64,000 bases of DNA from Neoceratodus forsteri (lineage: Eukaryota; Chordata; Ceratodontiformes; Ceratodontidae), in NCBI GenBank assembly GCA_016271365.2, contig CM057453.1, forward strand, positions 501,555,001 to 501,619,000. Reading direction: 5' to 3'. A program made the position numbers and the translations under genes. This document shows, in pieces, positions 32,971 to 44,181 of this stretch. The first letter of the stretch is position 1, and each line of letters begins with the position of its first letter. The notes beneath the pieces were generated by a model, which was not told where the DNA came from, ran no database searches, and worked only from the letters and a program-made list of their open reading frames with translations.

Positions 32971-35954
32971 TAAACATTGATAAAATTAAAAATATACTCC
33001 TGAACCCAGGGTAGGTGAACTGAAAGATATATGTAGCTCTAATGTATCACATGTTAACATGGAGAAGTCCCTTCTTGATTCCTTTGGAGAATTTCTCCAA
33101 TTTTTGACCACTTCACCTTATGAAGAATTCAAGAAACCTAATAAGAATGAAACATGTTTTTATTTTTTATATGCTCCCACCCTGCACACTGGCTGATTCC
33201 TCATTCGGGCCTCTCATGGAATGATTCTCACTCCAGCTGCTGCTGATCCCACCACCCCACATCGCAGTCACCCTTGGGTACCCTGATGTATCCCTTCATT
33301 GGGCGGGTCCCCTTCCTATATAGGGAATGAGCCTTACCAGCCTTTCCAATGACCTGGGTGCTGCTGAGGTGGCTAATTGAGGTCCGGGAGCTCCGGTGGT
33401 GAGGATCCAGTAGGCCGTCACCCAATCGACCAATGTGCCATTTTTGCTTTTCCTCCCACAGGAGCGTGATGTGCAGGACACAAGGCATACACTAGCATTG
33501 TCACACTCCTAGATAGCAGGACTAGGTGCACTGCTGTTCCCCTGGCCTCTGCCAGGTGTCAGTAGGCACCAGTCCTCTACCCCACCCTCCCCCAGAAGGC
33601 GAGCAGTCATCGGACGCTCAAGCCTTCTCTCCCCTGGCCAGCCCACTGATGCCCGAGTCCATTCCTGAACCTGGATTGCCAGCATCGCAGCAGTGAATCT
33701 TTCTGCTGTGATGGTGGGCCGGCACAAAACATGGTTAATCAAACCTCTAGAACAGAAAAAAGGAGGTTGAATATCCTGATCAGAATGGTAAGGAAAGGTA
33801 AAAACAAGGGCTAATCTTAATAAACTTAATACATGGTGGAAATATTATAACCAAGTCATCAAAAATCAAAAATAATGGTATACCAAGAAAAACAATAGGG
33901 TAAATTGGAAAATGCTATACTCCAGAAAGACTCCAAACTATTCTGGACATTAGTAGCAAGGGGTACAAACTCATCTTCTTCTTCCCTGGATTATCATGTT
34001 CAACCAGACACACAGACAGTTCATTTTTTGCAGGTATATTATAGCACGGAAGAAAACCTTAGGCCAGATATTAAATTGACACTAAGGAACAGATTAAATA
34101 AATACATAAAAGTAATACCAATTTATATTTCTGAAATAGAGATAGCCAAAGTGTTAGCTAACACCAAATGTAATGAGGCTCCAGGACCTCATGAACTAGT
34201 TATAGAGGCAATTAAATATTTTGAGGATTGGTGGCTTCCAATATTGCATCACATTTACAATTATATTTTACAGAACATATTAATTCTGGATTCCTGATAG
34301 TATAATCTATTTTATACATAAAAAGGTGATCCTAATGATCCAGCTATGTATTGTCCAATAAGCGTAATCAATACTACACAAAAACTTTTTGTTAGGATAA
34401 TTTTGAATAGATTACAGAAATGGGTAGGCAATAACAACTTATTAGTTGAATACCAGAATAGGTTTAGGAAGAACAGATATACCATACAACATTGTATGGT
34501 GTTAAACCATTTAATACACAAATATGTAATAACTGAGAAAAGTAAATTATTTGCTTGTTTTATAGACTTAAGGATGGGGTTTGACAGTATTAGCTAAATA
34601 ACTCTTTGGATTTATTTACAGAAACTAGGAATTGATGAACATTTACTAAATATAATTAAGTTGCAGGAAAACATATGATCAAGGGTACAATATAACATAA
34701 CTGGGGCCTAACTAACATAATCAAAACTAATCTTGGAGTATGCCAAGAATGTATAATGGCATCATTGTTATCCAACTTATATATAAATGCTATTATTAGC
34801 AGACTAGATGACAGTGATTGTCATTCTCCCAAGGTTAATCAAACTACAGTCACATTGCTTGCATATGCAGATGATGTAATGCTATTATCAACACCATTAT
34901 TGGGATTACAGAGGAAGTTAAATAAATGTATTACCTATTGTGATGAAAAATATTTGAGCATAAATACAACAAAAACTCAGTAACTAATACTTGGTCAAAT
35001 CAAAATAAACAAGTACAGCTTGTATGTTAAAAACACTAAACTCCAGCTTGTAGATACATATAACTATTTTGGCCTGAGGCATGCTAGTAATCTAAAGTGG
35101 AAGAAGCATATAACCTATCTAAACTATGGCGGCTATTCTATAAATGGCTCCTTAATGGTGATAAATGCCAAAATTAAGATGACAGTCTATGCTAGCAAAG
35201 TCTGGGGTTTTATAGACACACAAATGACAGAAGTTGTGTTAATATAGATTCCTTTGGGGACTTCCCAGTTATGTATCAGCACCTATTCTTTGACTAAAGC
35301 GTCATCAATTTTTAATAGAAAGTATGATTAGAGAAAGAATAATCATATTTATAATGGATCTTCAGCTTTTGTCAGAAAACAGGTTACCAATGATGTGTTT
35401 GAAGAACAATTGGGTTATTCCAATCCGGGTTTTCAATTTCTGTATATGAAATTTATCAAGAATCAATTATTTCAAATTCATTTGGGAAGAGTAATAGCTG
35501 ATGTCTTCAGACTCCTAAGGATGGAACTAATAGAGAATGTTAACACAAAATGTAGGCAATTTGCATTCATGCAAGATATGTCACGACTACAAGATTCTAA
35601 TATGCATCATTTTTATAAGAATGACAAGAAAACTTATGGAAGGGAACCCTATCTTACATTAATTAAAGATAAAAAAGCAGAATTCTATTCACAAGATTTA
35701 AGCTAGAGATATTTAAAAGCAGTTATTTTCATTATACACAACAAAGACCAGAGGCTAATTCTCTGTATTGTAATTGTGGTACCAGAACTTATGATGATAT
35801 TGAACATATTATTCTCTTTTGTCCATTCTACAAACAAATAAGACAGTCTTTGTTAGGAGAGGCTATCGGAGACCTATCTGGCCCACCACAATCTATTCTT
35901 TCTTACATGTTCTTCACAAATAGCTTAGATATTATTAAGAAAGTAATAAACTTG
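32971..35954 (+). pseudogene. Vingi-like copy 2 ORF2: linker, RT and C-terminal CCHC
   Basis: Resumes after CR1-2 and, past the GC-rich block, carries the RT: KCNEAPGPHELV (34165-34200, from the KAPGPDGL block), YCPISVINTTQK (34348), ACFIDLRMGFDS (34552-34590, motif A with catalytic Asp; M-G-F for K-A-F), CMASLLSNLYINAII (34745-34795) and AYADDVMLLS (34860-34890). The C-terminal LYCNCGTRTYDDIEHIILFCP (35764-35824) matches the copy 1 motif. Several stops and frameshifts. Confidence 0.65.
33160..33757. repeat. GC-rich insertion inside Vingi-like copy 2
   Basis: About 600 bp of GC-rich sequence interrupting AT-rich LINE ORF2 between KKPNKNETC (33125-33165) and the resumed reading at about 33757. 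Part of it (33660-33720, CATTCCTGAACCTGGATTGCC) resembles 36928-36955, so both may come from one repeat family whose minus strand carries a pol III B-box-like GGTTCRAGAAT. No coding potential recognised. Confidence 0.4.
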
Positions 35955-36135
35955 GAATAAACTACCACAGGAAGTAGTTGATATGAATAATGTTTCTAGC
36001 TTTAAGAAAGCATTAGACAGCCTCTATTACTCAAGACAAGTATTGGTATGAAATGTCCCACACTCGTGGAGGGCAATCTCGATGGGCTACAATGCCTTCT
36101 TTTGTCTAGAAAAACCTAGTAAACCTAGTAAGTTC
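35955..36135 (+). mobile_element. CR1/L3-like LINE 3' fragment
   Basis: Reads NKLPQEVVDMNNVSSFKKAL then DSLYYSR and SMGYNAFFCLE. This is the extreme C-terminus common to CR1-superfamily LINEs ('N.LP.EVV....S...FK..LD'). About 180 bp, inserted at the end of the Vingi-like ORF2. Confidence 0.5.
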
Positions 36136-36329
36136 ATTTCAGCAATTAAAATCTGGTAACTATATTAAAATACCTGCTTAAGTGATACCTAGCAGATGTT
36201 CTGCCCTTGAACCTGTATGATTATTATGAATATTAAATAGCTTAAAATTTGTAACCTGTTTTTTCTAAAATATAAGATTTGTTATAATTTTACATTATTT
36301 ATTGTGTCTCCATAATATAACTGTGGATA

Positions 36330-37220
36330 TGTGAGGGAGCAAGAACCCAAGTTGCTGCTTTTTAAGGCCAACTTTATGGCCATCTTTTCATTAATAGGGA
36401 TTATGGACAACAATACATCAAAAGGATGTGTAGGTTACCAGACCCGAATCCTCTGACGTCACATTTAAATTCCAATATAATCAGAATTAGCTAACGCTCC
36501 AGCCTGAGTTTTGTCTCCTACTCTCCTTTCTTTCTTTCTATATAGCTTTTTACTGTAGGGGCTCCAAGGCAGACAAGCTGCGATCCTCCAGTGGAGGATC
36601 TCAATCCCCCCTTTCAGGGCTTCATTGAGCCTGCCTCAGTGCCCCATTTTCTGTTTTCTCCCTCCATTATCCTGGGACCCCAGAACATGGTTGCACATGT
36701 GCATGGAGGTGTGCATGCACTCCATGGCTCTGGTGACATCCCCTTCCTCCAACCCAGCCTAATGCCTGGCTCCCTTATTGGCTTGGTGCTGATACCTAGC
36801 CTCAACTGGGTGGCAACCAAAAGCTAGGGAAGCCCACGTCGCTCCCTGGGAGAGGAGAGCTGCTTTGCAGCAGCTCAATCCAGCTCCTCGCCCTTTCTCC
36901 CCATCTTACCCCTGGCAACTCAGGCTCATTCTCGAACCCGGGTCGCTGGCATGGGAGGCAGTAAGGTGTGCATCACCTCAGCCCTCCATGCCACTGAACC
37001 CTTCCTTCTTAATCTTGAATGAAAAATGTAAGCTACTGCTTTACTATATTGGTTTATGTAGGAGATTAAATGAATTTGAATGTTCATGTTAACCATGGAT
37101 ATATCAAAGTTCATGTAAAGCGTATTATCTTTTTCTTATTATTATACAGATGTTTTCCCTTGTTGATCACAGACTGCAAAATTTAAGACAGACAATCTGT
37201 TGGTTTGATAACATTTTAGC
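36330..37220. repeat. Composite repeat block with tRNA-like head on the minus strand
   Basis: Follows Vingi-like 3' sequence and precedes its tail (37222-37319), so it is probably inserted. 36560-37010 is GC-rich. On the minus strand, GGGTTCGAGAATGAGCC (about 36945-36925) resembles a pol III B box, with an upstream GGCTGAGGTGATG like an A box. Related to 33660-33720. A SINE-type origin is a guess. Confidence 0.3.
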
Positions 37221-37321
37221 ATTGTGTGAAATGTAACTGTTGTGATGTTTTAACTCAATAACTCTGTTTTTAAATTGTAATGACCTTGAAAGTCAATTAA
37301 TAAATTTTGAACCTTGAACCG

Positions 37322-37922
37322 TATTATTAAAAAAGTAGGAGGTAGGATCTTGACAGATCCTTCTCCATTGAAGTCTTTATAGATGGCAGAGGAAACTCAA
37401 CCAAAAAAAAAATACTTAGTGAAATCTATGCAATGATATTAAAGAATAAAAATCAACATGGGCAAAACTTTATGCTGCTTGTACTAAGGAGTTAGAACCA
37501 CATGTGAAGGAAAATGACACTTGGTTTAGTACTACAGACACCTATGCAGGTATCAAAAAACATAAAGGTCTTTCAGATACAGTTCAATATTGTACATAGA
37601 TCATATCTTACCCCCACCAAGCTAAATAAATTCAATATATTCCTTTAACTAAATAAATTCAATAGATCCCTTTCAGATGCATGTACCAGATGCAGGCATG
37701 CAAGGCATGCCAGAAGAATATTAGTACATGTGTTTGCATAATATACTACTCTTAAGATATTTTGGATTAAGACAGAAGGACTGCCAGCCAAGCTATTAGA
37801 CTGTGCTTACCCTTTTGATCCAGGAAGTAAATTATTAGGCATTGGCTATAGAAATATTGATTATATTGCGACGCTAAACCAATTGACATTATGATAGTTA
37901 ATGCCAGAAAACTTATTTTGCT
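37322..37922 (+). pseudogene. Tx1-D ORF2 C-terminal region, part 1
   Basis: Continues the 20906 frame (SFIIKKVGGRI). Further on (37430-37920) come KLYAACTKELEPHVKEND, QFNIVHRSYLTP, LSDACTRCR (the first cysteines of the C-terminal zinc domain) and NARKLILL at the point where the DNA transposon inserts. It resumes at 39809. Confidence 0.65.
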
Positions 37923-38583
37923 CAGGGGCATAGCCAGGATTTGGTGAGGGGGAGCAGAAATATTTCTAGGGGGTCCGGGGGCATGGTCACCCAGAAAATT
38001 TTGAAAATGTAGGCGTTAAATGGTGCAGTTTCATGCATTTTTAGGCAATAACTGTGACTTGGGACTGGGGAGGGATGTTACTGACAATTTGAATTCTGAT
38101 GTGGTTAAAATGCATCAAACTTCAAGTTGTCAGTCTCATCCCTCTCCAGTTTGACTTGAACTCAGGATTCTTTTCTCTCTTTTTAAATTTCCATCTATCT
38201 CTTCTGTAGATCTGTCCTATTCCTCTGTGTAAGCGAGGCACAATGGTCTTCTCTGTAGATGACCCCTACCCCATGTGCAAAAATATCCCTTTGGAATACA
38301 GGAAAAACTGACATGTATTATCAGCCATAGTTTTCCTTTTTTTTTTTTTTTCTTTTCCCGTGTCCCCACCATCTCCATTCCTGACTGTGGCTTATTCGTT
38401 TTAAATGGGCAAGGACATGGACTGAGATATAATTCTTTAAAGCCTTATTTTTCCATTTTTTTTCCTTTTCCTGCCCCATCATCTCCATTTCTGACAGTGG
38501 CTTTCCCTTTTGCTACTGATTAAAGTTGTGCCGCCTGCAGTTTAAACCAGGGGAATACTGCCATGGCCTCATCAGACTACAGT

Positions 38584-39229
38584 ATCAAATCAAATCAATC
38601 TTTATTTGTAAAAGGCGCCTTTCCAAAACCAAGGCGCCTGTACATTGCATGATAAAACAATAAATAATTAAAACAATATTAAAATAGACTTGACAACAGC
38701 ATTCAAAAATCATTATATGCTAGGCTAAAAAGATAAGTTTTTGGACAGTCGGGCAATCTCGAACCTGATGAGGTAGAGAATTCCACAGGGTTGGGGCCAT
38801 AAAGCTAAAAGATCTGGCCCCTGAAGTTTTTAAACAAACCCTGGGAATTTCTAGCAATCCCTCATCAGTGGATCGGAGAGAGCGGGAGGGACAGTAGGGA
38901 CAAAGGAGATCTTTCAGGTAGCCAGGTCCCTGGTCGTGTAGGGTCTTGTAGGTCAGCAAACCGACCTTGAAGGTGATTCGCCAGCAAATTGGCAGCCAGT
39001 GCAGTCCACAGAGCACAGGGGTTATATGACTGGACCTAGAAGAACCAGTCAATAGCCTGGCTGCCACATTCTGCACTAGCTGCAAGTGGTGAATCTCAAC
39101 CCTCGGTAGCCCAAGATAAAGGGCATTGCAGTAGTCAAGGCAGGAGGTAACGAAAGCGTGGACCAAAGTAGAAAGTATGGTGAAGACAGACTCTAACAGT
39201 TTCCAGCTCTTGAGTTTTTGGTTTTTTTT
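38584..39229 (-). mobile_element. L2-like LINE 3' end
   Basis: 5'-truncated. The 3' end on the minus strand is AAATAAAGATTGATTTGATTTGAT, a (GATTT)-type tail. It contains the C-terminal ORF 38720-39166. TACAGT at 38578-38583 and 39230-39235 may be a short target duplication. It lies inside the DNA transposon and so is younger than that insertion, or was carried by it. Confidence 0.7.
38720..39166 (-). pseudogene. L2-like ORF2 C-terminus (148 codons)
   Basis: Very recognisable: [20 protein letters not shown] (residues 2-21), [51 protein letters not shown] and [15 protein letters not shown]. This is the standard L2/Rex1-type LINE C-terminal domain after the RT. It is uninterrupted over its length, but the RT itself is missing, so it has no activity. 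Confidence 0.75.
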
Positions 39230-39808
39230 TACAGTTTGCCCTCAGCCTTGATGACCCTCCATTGAGACATAGCTGTGCAGGGAGGAGTGACAGACAACTG
39301 TTGGGAGTTGGGGTTTGAATTTAATTTAATATAAATAAGCAGCTGCTGCGAAGAAGCAAAGAGCCCAGCTGCAATGATCACACACACATTACCACTCTCA
39401 ATACCGGTAGTGGGAAAGTGTTGAGTATTGCGGGAGTCTGCGAGCTCTGCTCAGAACAACCACGTGACTACCCCTTTCACAGTCATCTGACCAACACTGG
39501 ACCCATCAATCCAAGGCTCCTCAAATGTCCCTAGTGGAAGGCAGGGCTCACTGCTGCATATTCATAAGCTGATGCTTGCTTCCTGTCTCACTAGTGGCAC
39601 TTTGAACTGATCATTTTTCGACACTGACCCGGCAGCTGCTGTGAGTAAAATTGGAGGATCGGGTTTTGGCAAGCCAGAGGCTGGGGCAGTTTGGCAAGCT
39701 GGGGGAGGATTTATAATTGCAGTTTTGGAGTTTTGGCAAGTGGGGGGGTTCAATGCAGCTGAAGGAGGGGGGTTCTGTGCACCCAGGACCGCCCTGGCTA
39801 CATCTATG

Positions 39809-39965
39809 TTGCTTAAATAGAGAAATAATTTAAGTCCAGTTTATGAGCACTGGTTTAATTTAGTTTTGGATTATGCAAGATCAAAGCAAATATTTTACAT
39901 TTCAGAAGTTAAATTCAATTTTTTTGCAGATGTCTGGGATCCATTCTTTGCTGCCATAGTGTAAG
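39809..39965 (+). pseudogene. Tx1-D ORF2 C-terminus, part 2
   Basis: In the frame restored by removing the DNA transposon it reads RNNLSPVYEHWFNLVLDYAR, then FYISEVKFNFF and VWDPFF, matching the final segment of Tx1/L1 ORF2 ('...LTY......FL..W.PF'). One TAG at the start. It ends in non-TE-like sequence near 39965. Confidence 0.65.
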
Positions 39966-40262
39966 GTAGATTTTTTCATTCAGATTAATGCAGGATTGCC
40001 TGCCTGCTCTGGGGTTCCAGAACTAGATACATTTTTTTAGATCCATCTAGCTTTTTCTTTACTATTTAACCTTAGGTTAACAGAGACACCCCACAGAAGT
40101 TGGGTGGTTGGTGATGGACTCTTACTTGTATGCTTGTTCTCCTTCGTGGTGGGGAAGCATTATACAAGATTCAGATCTTTCAGAATCCTCCCCAGCAAAA
40201 AAAGATTAATAAGACATCAGCTGTATGAAGGTTCAACACAAAGGAAAATTCCATTATCGTAC
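39966..40262. other. Unassigned flank of the exon candidate
   Basis: No gene or identifiable repeat. On the minus strand this would be the intron downstream of the exon candidate. Confidence 0.4.
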
Positions 40263-40409
40263 CTCACTATCTTCAGTTATGTTTCTGGAGTTCTCTGATG
40301 TAGCAATGTCATTTATGCAGTTTGAAGTCATATTTTTAAGGGGTATCTTTTCCTCTTCTTTACTGTCTGTCTGACTGGGGTGTGGATCAGATCCAAAGTG
40401 ACTTGGGCC
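40263..40409 (-). CDS. Candidate internal host exon, 147 bp, phase 0-0
   Basis: On the minus strand a polypyrimidine acceptor (CTTTTTTTTTAATATTGCAG, AG at 40411-40410) is followed by a 147-bp open segment and a donor GAG|GTACGAT (GT at 40262-40261). The frame open across it starts and ends on codon boundaries and encodes 49 residues. They begin GPSHFGSDPHPSQ and end NSRNITEDSE, and are acidic, Ser/Asn-rich and probably disordered. I do not recognise the gene. The flanks (39970-41950) have no strong TE signature. Splice sites of this quality can occur by chance. Confidence 0.4.
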
Positions 40410-41963
40410 CTGCAATATTAAAAAAAAAGCATTTAAAAAATTGCAGTTTGCTTCTAGGTGACAGGTCTCCACTTTGATCATGCTAAGCAAAGAGGTATTT
40501 TTCTAAATGTGGCAAACAATTTTGTCAAAGCAACTACTTGATATTTTTAATCATTTTCAAATATTATACATGCAAAAGAGTACGCTGTGAAAAAAAAAAC
40601 ACACAGAAGATAACATCCAGAAGATAACATTCAGAAAAAAGATAAAAATATTTTTCAGTAGTACTGGTTACACAAAAGCTGTCTATAAATTGAAGCAGCC
40701 TGGCCAGATTGTGCTGGTGGCAGTGTGTTGGAGAGGGCTGTATTGATGAGAGAAACAAATGCACAGAGCACACATGCTCAGGAGACAGGCTGATGCAGGC
40801 TTATATAATTGAAACAGCAAAAACACCAAGAAGCTGTATGCCAGGAGTCATAATGCTTGTAGGTAAACCATGCCAAATTAATGAAAATTCCAGTAAGCCA
40901 ACAGGTGACATGCACAAAAGTTATTTATAAAATGGGCAAAAACAAATCTTGAATTCTGATTGGCTGGAAGCTGTTTCCAGCCGTGTCCTTATCAGGGCTT
41001 AATCTTACAATGGGCACTACTTGTATCAACCAAGATGAAGCACACAGGGAAATCAATCTGTGCCACTGCCCTCTCGCTACAGCTCCTCGGGTAACGTCCG
41101 ACAGAACCACAACAGCTGCATTGGGAAAGCAGTGGCTGTGGGAAAAACACAGAAAGCAGAAAAATAGCAATACTTCCCAGACTTACTAAACCTCCCAGAC
41201 TGACTAAAAAAAAATCTAACCACCACTCAAATTTCCCACACCTTGCATATCTCCACAGTATTGTTGCCGAGACCCGCTCCTCCTTACATCTGAAAATAGA
41301 ATCTCTGGTCTCCAGTCTGGTAGTGGCACTTATTGTGTCCAACCTGCAGGCGCCCCCATTCATGAAACAAAAAAAAAAAAAAAAAGAATTAAAGCTAAAA
41401 ACCCCAATTGCCAGCTTCGTTGTTAGTTACGTTTTGAAAACCACACAGCAAACAAGGAAGTGGCTTTCTACGGAGGCTACAAACAGACACGCTCACTCAG
41501 AGTCAAGCAGCCTCTGAAAGTAAATGAAATGGCTATAGTAAATGAAAGAGACAAAGATGAAACAATCAAAAAAATTATTAGTGAATTGGGGGGGTACCAT
41601 AAACATCACACAGCATCAGATGTTGGAAACGCCCGGTCCTGCTCGCTTGAAACATCACACAGCATCCGATGATGGAAACACTTGGTCCCGCTCCCTATCT
41701 AAGACTGAGTGAGCAGAATCAGAAACACAGACAAAGTAAGAAATGCAACAAAAAAAGCATATTCTACAACATTTTGTCTGTTGGTGGGGATGGGTGGGTG
41801 GGGATGGAGAGTGGTGAGACAGACATACACCAGCCCCTAAACTGCTACATTCCAAGCCAATGACAAGGACTACTTTGTGTGTTTTTCTACAAATATGACC
41901 ATATTTTTTTATTGCTTTATGTATACTGTGTGCATTTTTTAAATTAACTTCTTTACTGGGGGG
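40410..41963. other. Unassigned non-coding DNA
   Basis: Contains a (A)17 run at 41369-41386, a 49-bp-spaced direct repeat (AAACATCACACAGCATC at 41601 and 41650) and short open frames with no recognisable domain. On the minus strand 40410-40440 holds the polypyrimidine tract of the exon candidate. Probably intronic, with some undiagnosed repeat at 40925-41700. Confidence 0.4.
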
Positions 41964-42152
41964 CTCATTTTATAAGCGCAATAAGACACTCTGAGGTGTA
42001 GGTTATGGCCTGATACGAGCACTTCCCAGGTGCTAAAGGCACTCGGCGCAAGCGCTTTCTGCCTCATAACACACCTGGGGCATGCTCTTATCAGACCATA
42101 ACCCACACCTCATCGTATCTTATTGCTGGCTTATTTCATAGCCACTGAGAGC
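41964..42152. mobile_element. MITE-like 189-bp inverted repeat
   Basis: Left-arm landmarks GCAATAAGACAC, GAGGTGTAGGTTATGG, CTGATACGAGCA, CCCAGGTG pair with a right arm reading on the other strand GCAATAAGATAC, GAGGTGTGGGTTATGG, CTGATAAGAGCA, CCCAGGTG. The central loop is about 40 bp. Short, non-coding and nearly fully palindromic, so a foldback/MITE. The superfamily is not assigned. Confidence 0.75.
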
Positions 42153-44181
42153 ATATATACTAACCTCGGCACTTCAACTCAGAGTATGCCTTCATCGGGG
42201 GCGGGGCTTAGTGTACTATGTGCGATATTTAAATTGGGCATTTTTTTTGTTAGTTTTTGATGACTAGGAAAAGAGGACTAAGCAATTCTGCCTATGCAGA
42301 TGGAAACCAACTGAAACTGAACCAGATTAAGCTCTTGGTAGTATATTGGTGAATGGGGGACATTTGGCAAGGACATCGTGGAAATTCCCCTACTCACCTA
42401 CAGGGGAACCTTTGTTATCTTGGCATTTGCCAAGATGGCCTCCCCGGAGGTAGAAGCAGAATGAATGGATGTTCAGGAGGCAGGGGAGCAGATCTCATCC
42501 CCCCACCTCGCCTATACATGAGACCTTTTTTTTGATGCAACTGAAGCATCGGAAACTGCAACTTTCAATAAAGGACATACTGAGAAAATGGAAGTGTCTG
42601 CCACCGAGACTCGAACCAGTGAAGTACAAAAACAGATGAGGAAACAACAGTTCTAAAGACTATAGAGAATCCCTCTTCTACGGATTCAACACTTTCTCCC
42701 ATGAAACTAAAGAAATTGTTAATTGAGGAAGAACAGCGTTTCCAACGCAGGAAGAGACAACTCATCAGTGCCCTGTCTAATGCCCAGAGGATGACATCTG
42801 AAAGCCCTTGTCAGTGTCAGGCTCCCATTGCTATGCACCAAGCACTGACTACCACAGGCACACCAGAGGCTAATATTGCTGCTAAACCAACAGAAGACCA
42901 CGTTCTTTCAACAACACTTGGACATCTTTCAAATGCAAAAAATAATACAGAATACTGCTCCTGAACTCACAATTGAACAACCTGCTGCAACGGATCAACA
43001 ACATGGGGAAGCATTGGGAATGGCAATTACAGGTGCTAGGCAGCCTGGCCTAAGATGCCCCCCGGATGCACAATTGACACAGGCAGAGGAATCAGAATGG
43101 TCTGTGGATGCGGCACTGCAGAATGCCGTGTGGGAAAAGTCGCAAGAATACAGGACATGGATTTCAGGACCAATGCCAATTTTATTGCCTGCACTGCAAG
43201 GTATGTATACAGGAATGCAATCTTCTACCAAAGAAAATGTTAATGTGACTGTTGCAACCGCAATACCTGACTCTCAGGACTCTTTCAGTAATAATGCTGC
43301 CACTGATTCTCCTGTCATTATCTAGGGAACTTTTGCTTACTCAAAATCCTTCTTTAAATACAAGTGGTATTACAGATCCCCATGTACTTCAACCACCTGA
43401 AATTGCTTCCAAGGGAGAAATTTTACTATCCGGGCCCTCAGTTGCCACAGCTGCCCCAGACATTACGCCTTCAACATCAGATAGCCACACCCAGGATTCT
43501 TCAGCCCCAAGTGTACCCTTAAATATTATTAATCAGGTAAATCCCAGGCCTTATGCATCCCTGTTCCATGACCTGATTTACCCAGCAAACCAGCACAACA
43601 TCATTCGCCTGCTATATAAAGGAGGTATGGAGTCCATGCCGGACTCCATTTGTGGCCAAAACGCTGCTCAAAGATTCAATGAGGTTTTTTGCCAATGAGA
43701 TATATGCCCTGATCCATGTGTCAGGGGAAACCACATTCTATGTGAGTTTCAAACTCAATGCTGGATTACAAAGATTTTGGTTAAAATTTTAAGAACTTAA
43801 GCATACTCCGTTGTGGGCACCATTCAAGGCAATTCCACTGACCAAGCCAGCCTATAAAACAATAACAGTTTTATTACGAAACAAACGGATCAGTGTGACA
43901 GACTTGGTGTACTGGTTGAAACAAAAATGCATGGTACTGGGATATCCAGAGGCAATATTTGACACAGAACATATTTGGACTGGGGGTTGGAAAGTTAAGG
44001 TGATGTTAAGATCTACAGATGCAGGGTTACAACACCTATCAAATTGTTTTTTCTTGGGCAGGGATAGGGGGTTCCTGTTTTATGCAGAACCACCTAAAGC
44101 TTTCTATAAATGCTGTTCTTCTAGTCATTTAAGCAGCATCTGTGACCAGGTAAAATGTACCCTCTTTCAGGAATTGGGTCA

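Larger units (their letters stand above)
20907..37321 (+). mobile_element. 16.4-kb insertion block centred on Vingi-like LINE copy 2
   Basis: Bordered by TATTATTAAAAA(G)AGT at 20892-20906 and 37322-37335, which looks like a target duplication with one indel. The right end is a LINE-like tail, AATTAATAAATTTTGAACCTTGAACC (37294-37319 in two short units). Vingi-like ORF1 and ORF2 remnants run from about 23160 to 35950 with an LTR-like segment, a palindromic element, a CR1 and GC-rich repeats inside. How much of 20907-23160 belongs to the LINE is unclear. Confidence 0.5.
37923..39808. mobile_element. Nonautonomous DNA transposon with 5-bp TSD
   Basis: Terminal inverted sequences CAGGGGCATAGCCAGG (37923) and, reversed from the right end, CATAGATGTAGCCAGGG (39808). 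Direct repeat TTGCT at 37918-37922 and 39809-39813. Removing the element and one TTGCT restores the Tx1-D frame exactly (ARKLILLK*RNNLSPVYEHW). No transposase gene; an L2-like LINE lies inside. Termini of this 'CAGNGGCRTAGCCAGG' kind are common in hAT-like elements, but those make 8-bp duplications, so the superfamily stays open. Confidence 0.7.

Noticed and set aside
36520..36560. Polypyrimidine tract ending TATATAG as a splice acceptor on the plus strand
   Set aside because: No credible open exon or donor follows. The CTTTCTTTCTTTC run is simple sequence in a repeat block.
40992..41363. 123-codon minus-strand frame near the exon candidate
   Set aside because: Contains poorly conserved hydrophobic low-complexity sequence, no splice site at its borders, no known domain.
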